A stretch of 17,569 nt of DNA. It comes from Planctomycetia bacterium (GTDB taxonomy: Bacteria > Planctomycetota > PLA2 > JAEUHO01). Under the pieces are notes generated by a model, which was given only the letters and a program-made list of their open reading frames with translations, was not told the origin of the DNA and searched no databases. Of this stretch, positions 1 through 6,291 are shown one piece after another. Position numbers and translations under genes: made by a program. The DNA lies in the NCBI GenBank assembly GCA_030618975.1, contig JAUXCH010000020.1, positions 1-17,569 on the forward strand, given 5' to 3'. Every line of letters begins with the position of its first letter. Position 1 is the first letter of the stretch.

Positions 1-921
1 ATCGTCCAGCCGAACGTCGGTGCGGGGGTCAAGCGGGATGCAACCCGGGGTGGCGGCCGGGCCCGCATCGACAGCATCGCCGCCTACCGGCGGGGTACGG
101 AGCGTGCCGCTCGGGAGGACGCGGATCTCATCGTGTGGCCCGAGTCGGCGATCACCGACGCGATCCCGATGGGCGACCCGGTGCAGACCAACCAGTACCT
201 GCGGGGGCGGGAGTACGGCTTCCTGAACGAGGTGGGCCGCGACCACGCCCTGCTGATCGGGCTGTACGAGGGCATCACGGGCCGCCGCGACGTGGTCACG
301 GGCAAGACGCTCAGGAGTCGCTACAACGTCGCGGCGCTGCGCCAGCCCGGCGACATGCACGCTCCGTGGACGACGTACCGGAAGGTGTTCCTGATCCCCT
401 TCGGCGAGAAGATGCCGCTGGGGCTGCCCGACGACTACCTTCCGCAGAACTTCAAGATGCTCGTCGGCGACATGCCGCAGCCGATGCTGGAGACGCGTGG
501 ACTCACGCTGGCGCCCTTCCTCTGCTACGAGGGCATCCTGGCCGACTACGTGCGCGAGAGCGTGGCGGAGAAGCGGCCCGACGTGCTCGTGAGCCTCACG
601 AACGACTCCTGGTTCGGCGACACGTGGGAGCCGCACCAGCACCTGAACTTCACGCGCTTCCGCTGCGTGGAACATCGCGCGCCGATGATCCGCGCGACCA
701 ACACGGGCATCAGCGCGTTTGTCAGCGCGACCGGCGACGTCGAGGCGCGTCTCGGCGTCGGCGAGGAAGGCGTGCTGGTTCGGCAGGTGCCGCTGGTGGA
801 GCGCGGGCCGACCGTCTACGTGCGTTTCGGTTATCACTTCCCCGCGTTGCTGTGGATCGTCGCCCTGGGCGGGTTGCTCCTGTCCCTCCTCCGCCCGCCC
901 CCGACACCTCGGAAGGTATAG
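1..921 (+). CDS. lnt: Apolipoprotein N-acyltransferase, C-terminal part (5' end outside window)
   Basis: The frame is open from base 1, so the gene starts upstream of the window. Lnt transfers an acyl chain from a phospholipid to the N-terminal Cys of lipoproteins at the periplasmic face of the inner membrane. What remains is the nitrilase-like catalytic domain plus the last membrane helix. It opens with VQPNV, the usual entry to that domain. The Glu-Lys-Cys triad is complete: Glu in WPESA (142-144), Lys in YRKVFLIPFGE (382-384) and Cys in PFLCYEG (523-525). The motif NDSWFGD follows near 601-621. A C-terminal hydrophobic helix (FPALLWIVALGGLLLSLL, about 838-894) matches the final transmembrane segment of the family. 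The upstream membrane helices are not visible. The stop is TAG at 919-921. Identification is firm; only the missing 5' end is unknown. Confidence 0.95.
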   Translation: MVQPNVGAGVKRDATRGGGRARIDSIAAYRRGTERAAREDADLIVWPESAITDAIPMGDPVQTNQYLRGREYGFLNEVGRDHALLIGLYEGITGRRDVVTGKTLRSRYNVAALRQPGDMHAPWTTYRKVFLIPFGEKMPLGLPDDYLPQNFKMLVGDMPQPMLETRGLTLAPFLCYEGILADYVRESVAEKRPDVLVSLTNDSWFGDTWEPHQHLNFTRFRCVEHRAPMIRATNTGISAFVSATGDVEARLGVGEEGVLVRQVPLVERGPTVYVRFGYHFPALLWIVALGGLLLSLLRPPPTPRKV

Positions 922-922
922 A

Positions 923-950
923 GGGGGGGGGCGCACATCAGCGCACATCA
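923..950. repeat. G9 homopolymer and tandem 10-bp direct repeat at the left edge of the RAYT unit
   Basis: A run of nine G (923-931) lies just after the lnt stop codon. It runs into two adjacent perfect copies of GCGCACATCA (931-940 and 941-950). The second copy overlaps the start of the inverted repeat of the transposase unit. The repeat may be a footprint of insertion or of replication slippage; which one cannot be told from the sequence alone. Confidence 0.75.
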
Positions 951-969
951 GGGTCAGGCACTTTCTTGC
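948..969 (+). repeat. Left inverted repeat of the RAYT unit
   Basis: This arm begins TCAGGGTCAGGCACTT and matches the reverse complement of 2185-2206 at 21 of 22 positions. It lies outside the transposase reading frame. Confidence 0.85.
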
Positions 970-975
970 ACTCCT

Positions 976-1012
976 GCGGCTCTCGCCGCCCCACGGGATG
1001 GGGAGAATCCCG
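976..1012 (+). repeat. Two small hairpins in the transposase leader
   Basis: GCGGC-TCTC-GCCGC (976-989) is a 5-bp stem with a 4-base loop. CGGGAT (994-999) pairs with ATCCCG (1007-1012) across a 7-base loop. They lie between the left inverted repeat and the transposase start. They could be the structured foot recognised by the HUH protein, or could affect translation. Neither role is shown by the sequence. Confidence 0.5.
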
Positions 1013-1085
1013 GGACCGGAACAAAATCTGCAGCGATGGTGTGACCGGTCGCGCCTGTCGTGCGGTGTCGGGGTGGAGGTACTCC

Positions 1086-2135
1086 ATGCCGAGACGACCC
1101 CGATGCGACAAACCCGGACGCCTGCACCACCTGCTCAATCGTGGGCAGGATCGACAGGAGATCTTCTCCCGCCCAGCGGACTACCGCTTCTTCCTGGCCC
1201 TTCTCGCGTGCGCGGTCCGAGCCGGGCGCATTCGGTTGCACGCATTCTGTCTCATGCCGAATCACTTCCACCTGCTGGTGGAGAGCGTGGACGGCGACAT
1301 CTCTGCGACCATGCAGTGGATCCAGGGACGCTTTGCCGGGTACTTCAACTGCACCCACGAGCACGTGGGACACGTGTTCGGAGGCCGTTTCCACTCGTAC
1401 CCGGTGCTGAGCGTGGTCTACCTGTTCGCCCTGATCCGCTACATCGACCGGAATCCGATCAAGACCAGGAAGCCCAAGGACCCCCTGCAGCTGTACTGGT
1501 GCAGCGCGTTTTACCATGCACGGCCGGGGTGCCGTCCTCGCTGGCTCGCGCGGGACGTTGTCGATCGATTCCTCGAAACCAGGCTGGCGCGTGGAGAGGA
1601 TCGCGTGAGCGCGTACCGTACCGTGTTTCGCATCGGTGTACGAGATCCCGCCGGCGACGACCTCGTGGAGAGCCGTATCGCAGGGCATCTCGTCGAGACG
1701 GACGACCTCGATTCGCTGATCCACATGCAGCCCGAAGCGCTGGGCGAGTGGCTGCGGCAGCGGGTGAAGCGGGACACACCGATCTCCAAGCCGTTCCCCC
1801 TGGTGGACTCTGCGAGCGTCCTCAAGGCCGTCGAACGGATTCGTGAGGAAGAGGGAGAGGTGAGGATGCGGTGGCGCGGATCACGCCTCCGTGACGTCAT
1901 GCCTCTCGTCCAGGCAGGGTTGCTACGGGATCTCGCGGGTCGCACGCTCGAGTCGGCAGGGAGCCTGATCGGTGTGAGCACGAGCTGTGTCCGCACGCGC
2001 ATCGCGGCGCACCATGCTGCACTCGTCGTGGAGGAGCCCTACCTGCAACTCGCTGCGCGGTCGGCGCACCGGGCTCTCGCCATTGCGTTCGGAGCCGATG
2101 TGCGTGACGCATCCCGCGCCGTCGACCGCGTGTAG
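1086..2135 (+). CDS. REP-associated tyrosine transposase (RAYT, Y1/HUH family), long C-terminal extension
   Basis: This 349-residue protein is a single-strand-specific HUH nuclease of the IS200/REP-transposase class. The start ATG is supported by GGAGG at 1075-1079, 6 bases upstream. The frame is open further upstream, but the conserved N-terminus (RCDKPGRLHHLLNRGQDRQEIF) begins here. The metal-binding HxH is H60-F-H62 in LMPNHFHLL. The probable catalytic Tyr is Y86 in RFAGYFN, followed by GHVFGGRF (95-102) and YIDRNP (119-124), all standard RAYT blocks. The remaining 210 or so residues exceed the usual length. They include a helical, HTH-like stretch near the C-terminus (LESAGSLIGVSTSCVRTRI) that probably binds DNA. 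Flanking inverted repeats suggest its own substrate. The only other gene it touches is none; both neighbours face it across short gaps. Intact, so possibly active. Confidence 0.9.
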   Translation: MPRRPRCDKPGRLHHLLNRGQDRQEIFSRPADYRFFLALLACAVRAGRIRLHAFCLMPNHFHLLVESVDGDISATMQWIQGRFAGYFNCTHEHVGHVFGGRFHSYPVLSVVYLFALIRYIDRNPIKTRKPKDPLQLYWCSAFYHARPGCRPRWLARDVVDRFLETRLARGEDRVSAYRTVFRIGVRDPAGDDLVESRIAGHLVETDDLDSLIHMQPEALGEWLRQRVKRDTPISKPFPLVDSASVLKAVERIREEEGEVRMRWRGSRLRDVMPLVQAGLLRDLAGRTLESAGSLIGVSTSCVRTRIAAHHAALVVEEPYLQLAARSAHRALAIAFGADVRDASRAVDRV

Positions 2136-2153
2136 CTGCATGCCGCCTGGCGT

Positions 2154-2167
2154 CGCGGGGCCCCGCG
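2154..2167. repeat. Perfect GC palindrome downstream of the transposase
   Basis: CGCGGGGCCCCGCG is a perfect 14-bp palindrome, 18 bp after the transposase stop codon and 17 bp before the right inverted repeat. It may fold as a cruciform in DNA or form part of the right end recognised by the transposase. No T tract follows, so it is not a classical terminator. Confidence 0.55.
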
Positions 2168-2184
2168 CGAGTGCAGGCAAGTGC

Positions 2185-2206
2185 GCAAGGAAGTGCCTGA
2201 CCCTGA
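2185..2206 (-). repeat. Right inverted repeat of the RAYT unit
   Basis: The reverse complement of this stretch begins TCAGGGTCAGGCACTT and matches the left arm at 948-969 with one mismatch. It ends 17 bp before the stop codon of the convergent minus-strand gene. Confidence 0.85.
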
Positions 2207-2223
2207 ATTGCTGCCCTGAGGTA

Positions 2224-3939
2224 TTAGCGGCGGCGGACGTGGATCTCCGTCTCCACCGTGTCGCCCTCGAAGAGGTGGACGACCGTGGGGGGAGCGACAT
2301 GCTCCTCGCTCAGCACCTCGACGGTGTAGGTGCCTGCCGCGAGGCCGGAGAGCACGAGGCCTTCGCTGCCGGCGGAGAGCACCGGCTCCCCCGTCTCCTC
2401 GTCCGTGCCGCGGGAGAAGGAGCCCTCGGGAATGACGTGGACCACCTCTCCGCCCTGCGTCAGCCGGAAGCGGACGGTGGTCGGTTCGCTCGCGAGGAAG
2501 CGCACCTTCACCTTGGCGGGCGGTCGCACGCGCAGGAGCGTCTCGGCCTCCTGTCCGACGTCGATGGTCAGGTCGGTCTCCACCGGCGCGAAGTGGGCGC
2601 TCAGCAGCAGCACGCGGTAGAGGCCGGCGGGCAGGTCGGTGATGCGCACGTCTTCGCGCTGCTCGAGGACGTACGCCGACGAGACCGTGCCGGGCGTCAA
2701 TCGCATCAGGGCCACCTCGACGCCGGCCTGTGCCACGTTCACCTTCTCGCCGGCGTCGTCCTCCAGCGCGATCTTCGCCGAGCCCGTGCCGAGGTCGCCG
2801 GTCAACGTGATCTCGAACGTCTCCTCTCCGCCTTCGGGCGGAAGACGCAGCGGCTCGGAGGTCCAGGTCGCGTAGCCGTCGGCCTTGATCTGGAGCACGA
2901 CGGACCGCGCGTCGCACGGCAGGCGGACGGGTTCGCTCGTCATCTCGCCGAGCGGGGCGGCCGCATCGAGAGGGCGCGTGCCTGGCGACGCGGCGACCGC
3001 GAGCAGCATCACCTCGGATCGGGGATTCGCCCCGGTGGTCTTCCAGACCAGGGTCGGATGCTCGGGATCGCGGCCGTCGTCCGTACGGACCTTGAACGTG
3101 GCGCGAAGCGCCGCTGTGAGCGTGATCTCGAGCTTCTCGGCGTCCTTCGGGTCGTGGGGGCCGACGGTCTTCGGCATGTACTGGTAGTGCTCCACGTCGA
3201 CGAGGAGTTCGCCGGGCAGGAGGCCGTCGAGTGTGAAGTGGCCCTGCTCGTCGGTCTCGCCGTGCTGCGGGCCGACGGTGCCGTGTCCGGGGGTGGCAGG
3301 CGTCTCCGGGCCGGGGCGGGCTCGCACGGTGGCGTTTTGCACCGCGTGACCGTCCGGTGCGCGCACGCGCCCCTCGAGGGTCAGGCCCCGCTCCAGACGC
3401 AACGTGGTCTCACCGGGGATCGCGGCTGCACAAGCGACGCCGAGGACGTACCCCTGGAGTTTGGCGAACACGTCGATCCTGCCGGTGCCGGGCGCCTCGT
3501 CGGGCGCTGCCCGGAACCGGAAGCGGCCCGCGGGATCGGTGGTCTGGGCCGGCCATCCGCCCCCCCGGACGGGGGCGGGCACGTCCGCCAGGCGCGGACA
3601 GGGCACCTCGGGCGGCAGCAGCCAGACCCTCGCCCCCTTCAGGGGCTTCTCCGTCTCCGCGTCGAGGACGACGCCCTCCAGGAACACGACCTGTTCGTCG
3701 GACGACGCCGCATCGGGCGGCGGCTCGGTCCGCTCGGACGCCGGCGGTCGCTCGGTGGGATTCCGCCAGCCCTCGCCCCTGGCGTGCCCCCGGAGCTCCG
3801 GCGGGACGTGGTCCTCCTCGTCCGCGTGGTCGGCCGCGTCGCCGAGGAGCCCGCCCTCGTCGCCGCCCAGGAAAAGGAAGGCGATCGCGCCGATCGCCGC
3901 GAGGACGAGGAGCAGGGGCCAGAGGCGCGCCATGCCCAC
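2224..3939 (-). CDS. Membrane-anchored protein with carboxypeptidase-regulatory-like beta-sandwich domains
   Basis: This 571-residue protein is exported and probably stays attached by an N-terminal helix (residues 5-24). A low-complexity acidic/Pro-rich linker (25-85) follows. Two carboxypeptidase-regulatory-like folds come next: residues 86-183 (EGVVLDAETEKPLKGARV ... TTDPAGRFRF) and 186-275 (LEGRVRAPDGHAVQNATV ... TDEQGHFTLDGLLPGE). The rest is beta-rich, with two further phrases of the same kind (ITDLPAGLYRVLLLS and LSGLAAGTYTVEVLS), so four or more related folds are likely. Such proteins are usually cell-surface or periplasmic scaffolds; no catalytic residues are visible. The start is GTG at 3939 or ATG at 3933; neither has a strong ribosome site, though GAGAGG lies 12 bases before the GTG. 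It follows the preceding binding-protein gene by 22 bp, so the two are probably cotranscribed. The specific role is unknown. Confidence 0.8.
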   Translation of the reverse strand: MGMARLWPLLLVLAAIGAIAFLFLGGDEGGLLGDAADHADEEDHVPPELRGHARGEGWRNPTERPPASERTEPPPDAASSDEQVVFLEGVVLDAETEKPLKGARVWLLPPEVPCPRLADVPAPVRGGGWPAQTTDPAGRFRFRAAPDEAPGTGRIDVFAKLQGYVLGVACAAAIPGETTLRLERGLTLEGRVRAPDGHAVQNATVRARPGPETPATPGHGTVGPQHGETDEQGHFTLDGLLPGELLVDVEHYQYMPKTVGPHDPKDAEKLEITLTAALRATFKVRTDDGRDPEHPTLVWKTTGANPRSEVMLLAVAASPGTRPLDAAAPLGEMTSEPVRLPCDARSVVLQIKADGYATWTSEPLRLPPEGGEETFEITLTGDLGTGSAKIALEDDAGEKVNVAQAGVEVALMRLTPGTVSSAYVLEQREDVRITDLPAGLYRVLLLSAHFAPVETDLTIDVGQEAETLLRVRPPAKVKVRFLASEPTTVRFRLTQGGEVVHVIPEGSFSRGTDEETGEPVLSAGSEGLVLSGLAAGTYTVEVLSEEHVAPPTVVHLFEGDTVETEIHVRRR

Positions 3940-3961
3940 GAGGCTACCCGGCCTCTCGGGT

Positions 3962-4741
3962 TTACGCGCCGAGGATCGCTTCCAGGGCGTCGAGGCCCTG
4001 CGTCAGGGCGCCCGGGCCGGGCTGGAGGATGATCGACGAGTCGATCTCGTGCACCCGGCCGTCGCGGATCGCGGGCACGGCGTCCCAGCCCTCGCGGCCC
4101 GGCGGTACGCCGGGCTCGAAGGGCTTTCCGCACCACGAGGCGAGCATCACCTGGGGCGCGCGCTCGATCACCTCCTCGCTCGAGACGACGCGGTCCTGCG
4201 CCTTGCGGCCGCCCGCGCGATCGGCGAACACGTCCTCGCCGCCGGCGACCTCCACCAGCTCGCTCACCCAGCCGCCGCCGCAGAGCAGCGGGTCCGGCCA
4301 CTCCTCGAAGTACACGCGCGGCCTCGACGCGGCGGCGGCCGTCCGCCTGCGTGCCGCGTCGAGGCGGGCCTCGTAGCCCCCTACGAGCGCCCGCGCGCTC
4401 TCCTCCCGCCCCACGATCCGCCCGAGCAGGAGGATCACGTCGAGGATCTCCCGTATCGAGTGCTGGTTCAGGATCAGCACCTGCAGGTTCTCGCGGATCA
4501 GCTTCGCCGCGAGGTCCGCCTGCACGTCGGAGAACCCGATCACCAGGTCCGGCGCGAGCGACTTGATCTTCTCGACGCTGCCGTCGACGAATGCGGACAC
4601 CACCGGCTTGTCGCGCCGGGCCTCCGGGGGCCGGACGGTGTAGGCGCTGATCCCGACGATGCGGTGCCCCTCGCCCAGCAGGTAGAGGATCTCCGTGGGC
4701 TCCTCCGTCAGGCACACGATCCGTTCCGGCGGTCCCCTCAT
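3962..4741 (-). CDS. Cytosolic BtuF/TroA-like cobalamin- or metal-type substrate-binding protein
   Basis: This 259-residue protein has the two-lobed fold of class III periplasmic binding proteins. The opening RIVCLTEEPTEILYLLGEGHRIVGIS (residues 7-32) is the family's first strand-helix unit. SVEKIKSLAPDLVIGF (55-70) and LILNQHSIREILDVILLLG (88-107) give the rest of lobe 1. EEWPDPLLCGGGWVSELVEVAGGEDVF (146-172) and WDAVPAIRDGRVHEID (219-234) give lobe 2. Family members carry vitamin B12, haem or iron chelates to an ABC importer. This one has no signal peptide, and an in-frame stop lies 6 bp upstream of the ATG, so it is not simply mis-started. No permease or ATPase gene is nearby. The protein may therefore act in the cytoplasm as a binding protein rather than in uptake. 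I saw no cobalamin-riboswitch core upstream. The fold is fairly certain; the ligand is not. Confidence 0.8.
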   Translation of the reverse strand: MRGPPERIVCLTEEPTEILYLLGEGHRIVGISAYTVRPPEARRDKPVVSAFVDGSVEKIKSLAPDLVIGFSDVQADLAAKLIRENLQVLILNQHSIREILDVILLLGRIVGREESARALVGGYEARLDAARRRTAAAASRPRVYFEEWPDPLLCGGGWVSELVEVAGGEDVFADRAGGRKAQDRVVSSEEVIERAPQVMLASWCGKPFEPGVPPGREGWDAVPAIRDGRVHEIDSSIILQPGPGALTQGLDALEAILGA

Positions 4742-4770
4742 GGCCGATCACGCAAGCCGGACGGAGGACA

Positions 4771-4799
4771 CGGTGGGCAGGCCGTCACGGCCTCCACCG
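4771..4799 (-). terminator. Strong bulged hairpin in the gap after the methyltransferase gene
   Basis: CGGTGG (4771-4776) pairs with CCACCG (4794-4799) and AGGCCG (4779-4784) pairs with CGGCCT (4788-4793). The loop is TCA and a 2-base bulge (GC) separates the stems, giving 12 base pairs. It lies about 100 bp beyond the methyltransferase stop and 30 bp before the next minus-strand start. There is no U tract on either strand, so it may be a GC-rich terminator or a leader structure of the binding-protein mRNA. The rest of the 160-bp gap (4742-4901) shows no gene. Confidence 0.45.
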
Positions 4800-4901
4800 C
4801 CGTTCTTCCCTCCGCTTCGATCCGATCCGGCAGATCGAGGAAGCGGCGGAGGTGGGGGGCGAGCACGACGTTCGGCACGTCGGGACAGGATGCACGGACG
4901 G

Positions 4902-5690
4902 TCAGGGGCGGGCGCGCCGGGCGAAGTGGACCATGTCGCCGCCGCGGGCCCGCATGGGCCTGCGGTCGACCGATCCGTAGGTCCCTACCGCTTCGAGTCC
5001 GGCGGCGCCCAGGGCCGCCTCGATCTCCCGCGGGTGGTGCCACGTCACCGTCATGGTGGTCCGGGCGCGCCGGACGACCACGTCGCCCTCGAGCTCCTCG
5101 AGCGTGATGTCGTCGGTCTCGATCTGGCGCACGAAATCGAAGCGCGGCGTGAAGCGGCTGACGAGTCGGCGTCCGGTGTCCGGGTGCGTGAACTCGCCGA
5201 CCTGCTCCTGCCCGTCGGCCGCGACCATCGCGGGCAGGTCGGGCGCGCTGGAGTCGACGACGAACAGGCCGTCGTCTGCCAGGTGCCGGGCCGCAGAGCG
5301 AAAGGTCTGCAGCAGGTCGTCGGCGCCGAGCAGGTTGTCGAGGAAGTTGCACGGTGCCGTGATCAGCGGGAAGGTCCGGGGCAGCGTGAAGGTGCGGGTG
5401 TCCCCCTCGACGAGAGTGACGCGCTCCCGTACCGACGGGGACTCCCTCTCCAGCTTCGCGCGACAGGCGTCGAGCATGTCGCGGTAGAGGTCGAGGCCCC
5501 AGACCTCGATCCCCGCCCGGGCGAGCGGAACCACCAGGCGGCCCGTCCCGCACCCGAGCTCCAGGAGGTCGCCGTCCCGCTCCCGTGCGAGCCGGGCGTA
5601 CGCGTCGGCCTCGGGGGCGGAAGGGTGCAGCAGGTCGTAGAGGACCGGGAAGAGGCCCTCGTACTCGGTGCTCTCGATCTCGTCGCGCAT
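4902..5690 (-). CDS. Class I SAM-dependent methyltransferase
   Basis: This 262-residue protein has a complete Rossmann-type S-adenosylmethionine-binding core. Motif I is LLELGCGTG (42-50). The acidic residue after strand 2 is D67 in VWGLDLYRDML. VEGDTRTF (94-101) is the adenine-side motif, and LITAPCNFLDNLL (109-121) takes the place of motif IV. The C-terminal half (about 165-262) is a beta-rich lid ending in GDMVHFARRARP, as in many small-molecule methyltransferases of the Methyltransf_25 group. The substrate cannot be named. The ATG at 5690 (MRDEIESTEYEG) is the last start before the conserved N-terminus; the longer open frame runs back through dtd on the other strand and is not credible. 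It is divergent from dtd with only 42 bp between start codons, so their promoters must overlap or lie within genes. Confidence 0.88.
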   Translation of the reverse strand: MRDEIESTEYEGLFPVLYDLLHPSAPEADAYARLARERDGDLLELGCGTGRLVVPLARAGIEVWGLDLYRDMLDACRAKLERESPSVRERVTLVEGDTRTFTLPRTFPLITAPCNFLDNLLGADDLLQTFRSAARHLADDGLFVVDSSAPDLPAMVAADGQEQVGEFTHPDTGRRLVSRFTPRFDFVRQIETDDITLEELEGDVVVRRARTTMTVTWHHPREIEAALGAAGLEAVGTYGSVDRRPMRARGGDMVHFARRARP

Positions 5691-5732
5691 GGCGTGGCGT
5701 ACGATACACGCCGACTCGGAGGACGACCGGCC

Positions 5733-6185
5733 GTGAAGACCCTCCTGCAACGCGTGTCCCGCGCCGAGGTCCGTGTCGACGGCGAGGTGGTGGGGAGGAT
5801 CGGTCGCGGCGTCGTCCTGCTCGTCGGCGTCGAGAAGGGCGACGACGGGGAAGACGCGGCCGCCACGGCGCGCAAGGTGGCGGCGCTGAGGATCTTCCCC
5901 GGGCGCACGCCGATGGACCAGACCCTCCACGACGTCGGCGGCGCCTGCCTCGTCGTGAGCCAGTTCACGCTCGCGGGCAGCCTGCGGAAGGGGAACCGGC
6001 CCGGCTTCGACAAGGCCGAGGATCCGGAGCGTGCCGAGGCGCTCTACCTCGCGGTCGTGAAGGGGCTCGCAGGCCACGGCCTCGAGGTTGCCACGGGCCG
6101 CTTCGCGGCGCTCATGCAGGTCGACCTGGTGAACGACGGTCCGGTCACCTTCCTCCTCGAGGTCCGGGGCGGCCGCGTGCTCTGA
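5733..6185 (+). CDS. dtd: D-aminoacyl-tRNA deacylase
   Basis: Dtd hydrolyses D-aminoacyl-tRNAs (and Gly-tRNA-Ala) in the cytoplasm, keeping D-amino acids out of proteins. The 150-residue length is standard for the family. Both hallmark motifs are present: SQFTL at 76-80 and the Gly-cisPro motif NDGPVTF at 134-140 (G136-P137), which reads the chirality of the substrate. RKGNRPGFDKAEDP (85-98) is also typical. The start is GTG at 5733; the N-terminus VKTLLQRVSRAEVRVDGEVVG fits the family exactly, and GGAGG lies at 5718-5722, 10 bases upstream. It stands alone on the plus strand between the divergent methyltransferase gene and the VIT-VWA gene 106 bp downstream. That 106-bp gap has a less GC-rich patch (about 6215-6242) but no promoter I could defend. 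Confidence 0.96.
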   Translation: MKTLLQRVSRAEVRVDGEVVGRIGRGVVLLVGVEKGDDGEDAAATARKVAALRIFPGRTPMDQTLHDVGGACLVVSQFTLAGSLRKGNRPGFDKAEDPERAEALYLAVVKGLAGHGLEVATGRFAALMQVDLVNDGPVTFLLEVRGGRVL

Positions 6186-6291
6186 ATGCCGGGCCGGGGA
6201 TCCCTGCAAGTCGCGCTATGTACGCGAATTGCAGAACTTTTGCCCCTCCCGCGGATCCAAGGCGGTACACAGGATGCGCCGGAGATCCCCC

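Larger units (their letters stand above)
948..2206 (+). mobile_element. RAYT unit: IS200-like transposase bracketed by near-perfect inverted repeats
   Basis: The outer ends are a 22-bp inverted repeat. The left arm at 948-969 begins TCAGGGTCAGGCACTT and the reverse complement of 2185-2206 begins the same way; the two differ at one base (21 of 22 match). Inside each end lie short GC hairpins: GCGGC/GCCGC at 976-989 and CGGGAT/ATCCCG at 994-1012 on the left, and the perfect palindrome CGCGGGGCCCCGCG at 2154-2167 on the right. Near each end there is also a TGCACTC followed closely by a GCGG motif in matching orientation. The unit spans about 1.26 kb and starts 26 bp after the lnt stop. It ends 17 bp before the 3' end of the convergent gene. 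RAYT proteins are known to act on REP/BIME palindromes, so inverted ends around such a gene fit that family. No target duplication could be recognised. Confidence 0.75.

Noticed and set aside
135..1085. Long open frame upstream of the transposase start, running back through lnt
   Set aside because: The encoded sequence is low-complexity Arg/Ala/Gly typical of a shadow frame in high-GC DNA. The RAYT N-terminus and a good ribosome site point to 1086.
948..2206. Classical DDE insertion sequence
   Set aside because: The encoded protein has the HUH/Y1 motif set, not a DDE core, and no target-site duplication was recognised.
1987..4032. 681-codon plus-strand frame opposite the carboxypeptidase-regulatory-like gene
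   Set aside because: It is the complement of a convincing minus-strand gene, has no recognisable domain, and is dominated by Arg/Gly/His runs.
4742..4901. Possible cobalamin riboswitch upstream of the BtuF-like gene
   Set aside because: The conserved B12-box core was not found on the minus strand; only a simple bulged hairpin is present.
6186..6291. Promoter for the VIT-VWA operon (TTGCAG at 6229, TATGTA at 6217)
   Set aside because: The boxes are not correctly ordered or spaced to form a sigma70-type promoter, and sigma preferences of this organism are unknown.
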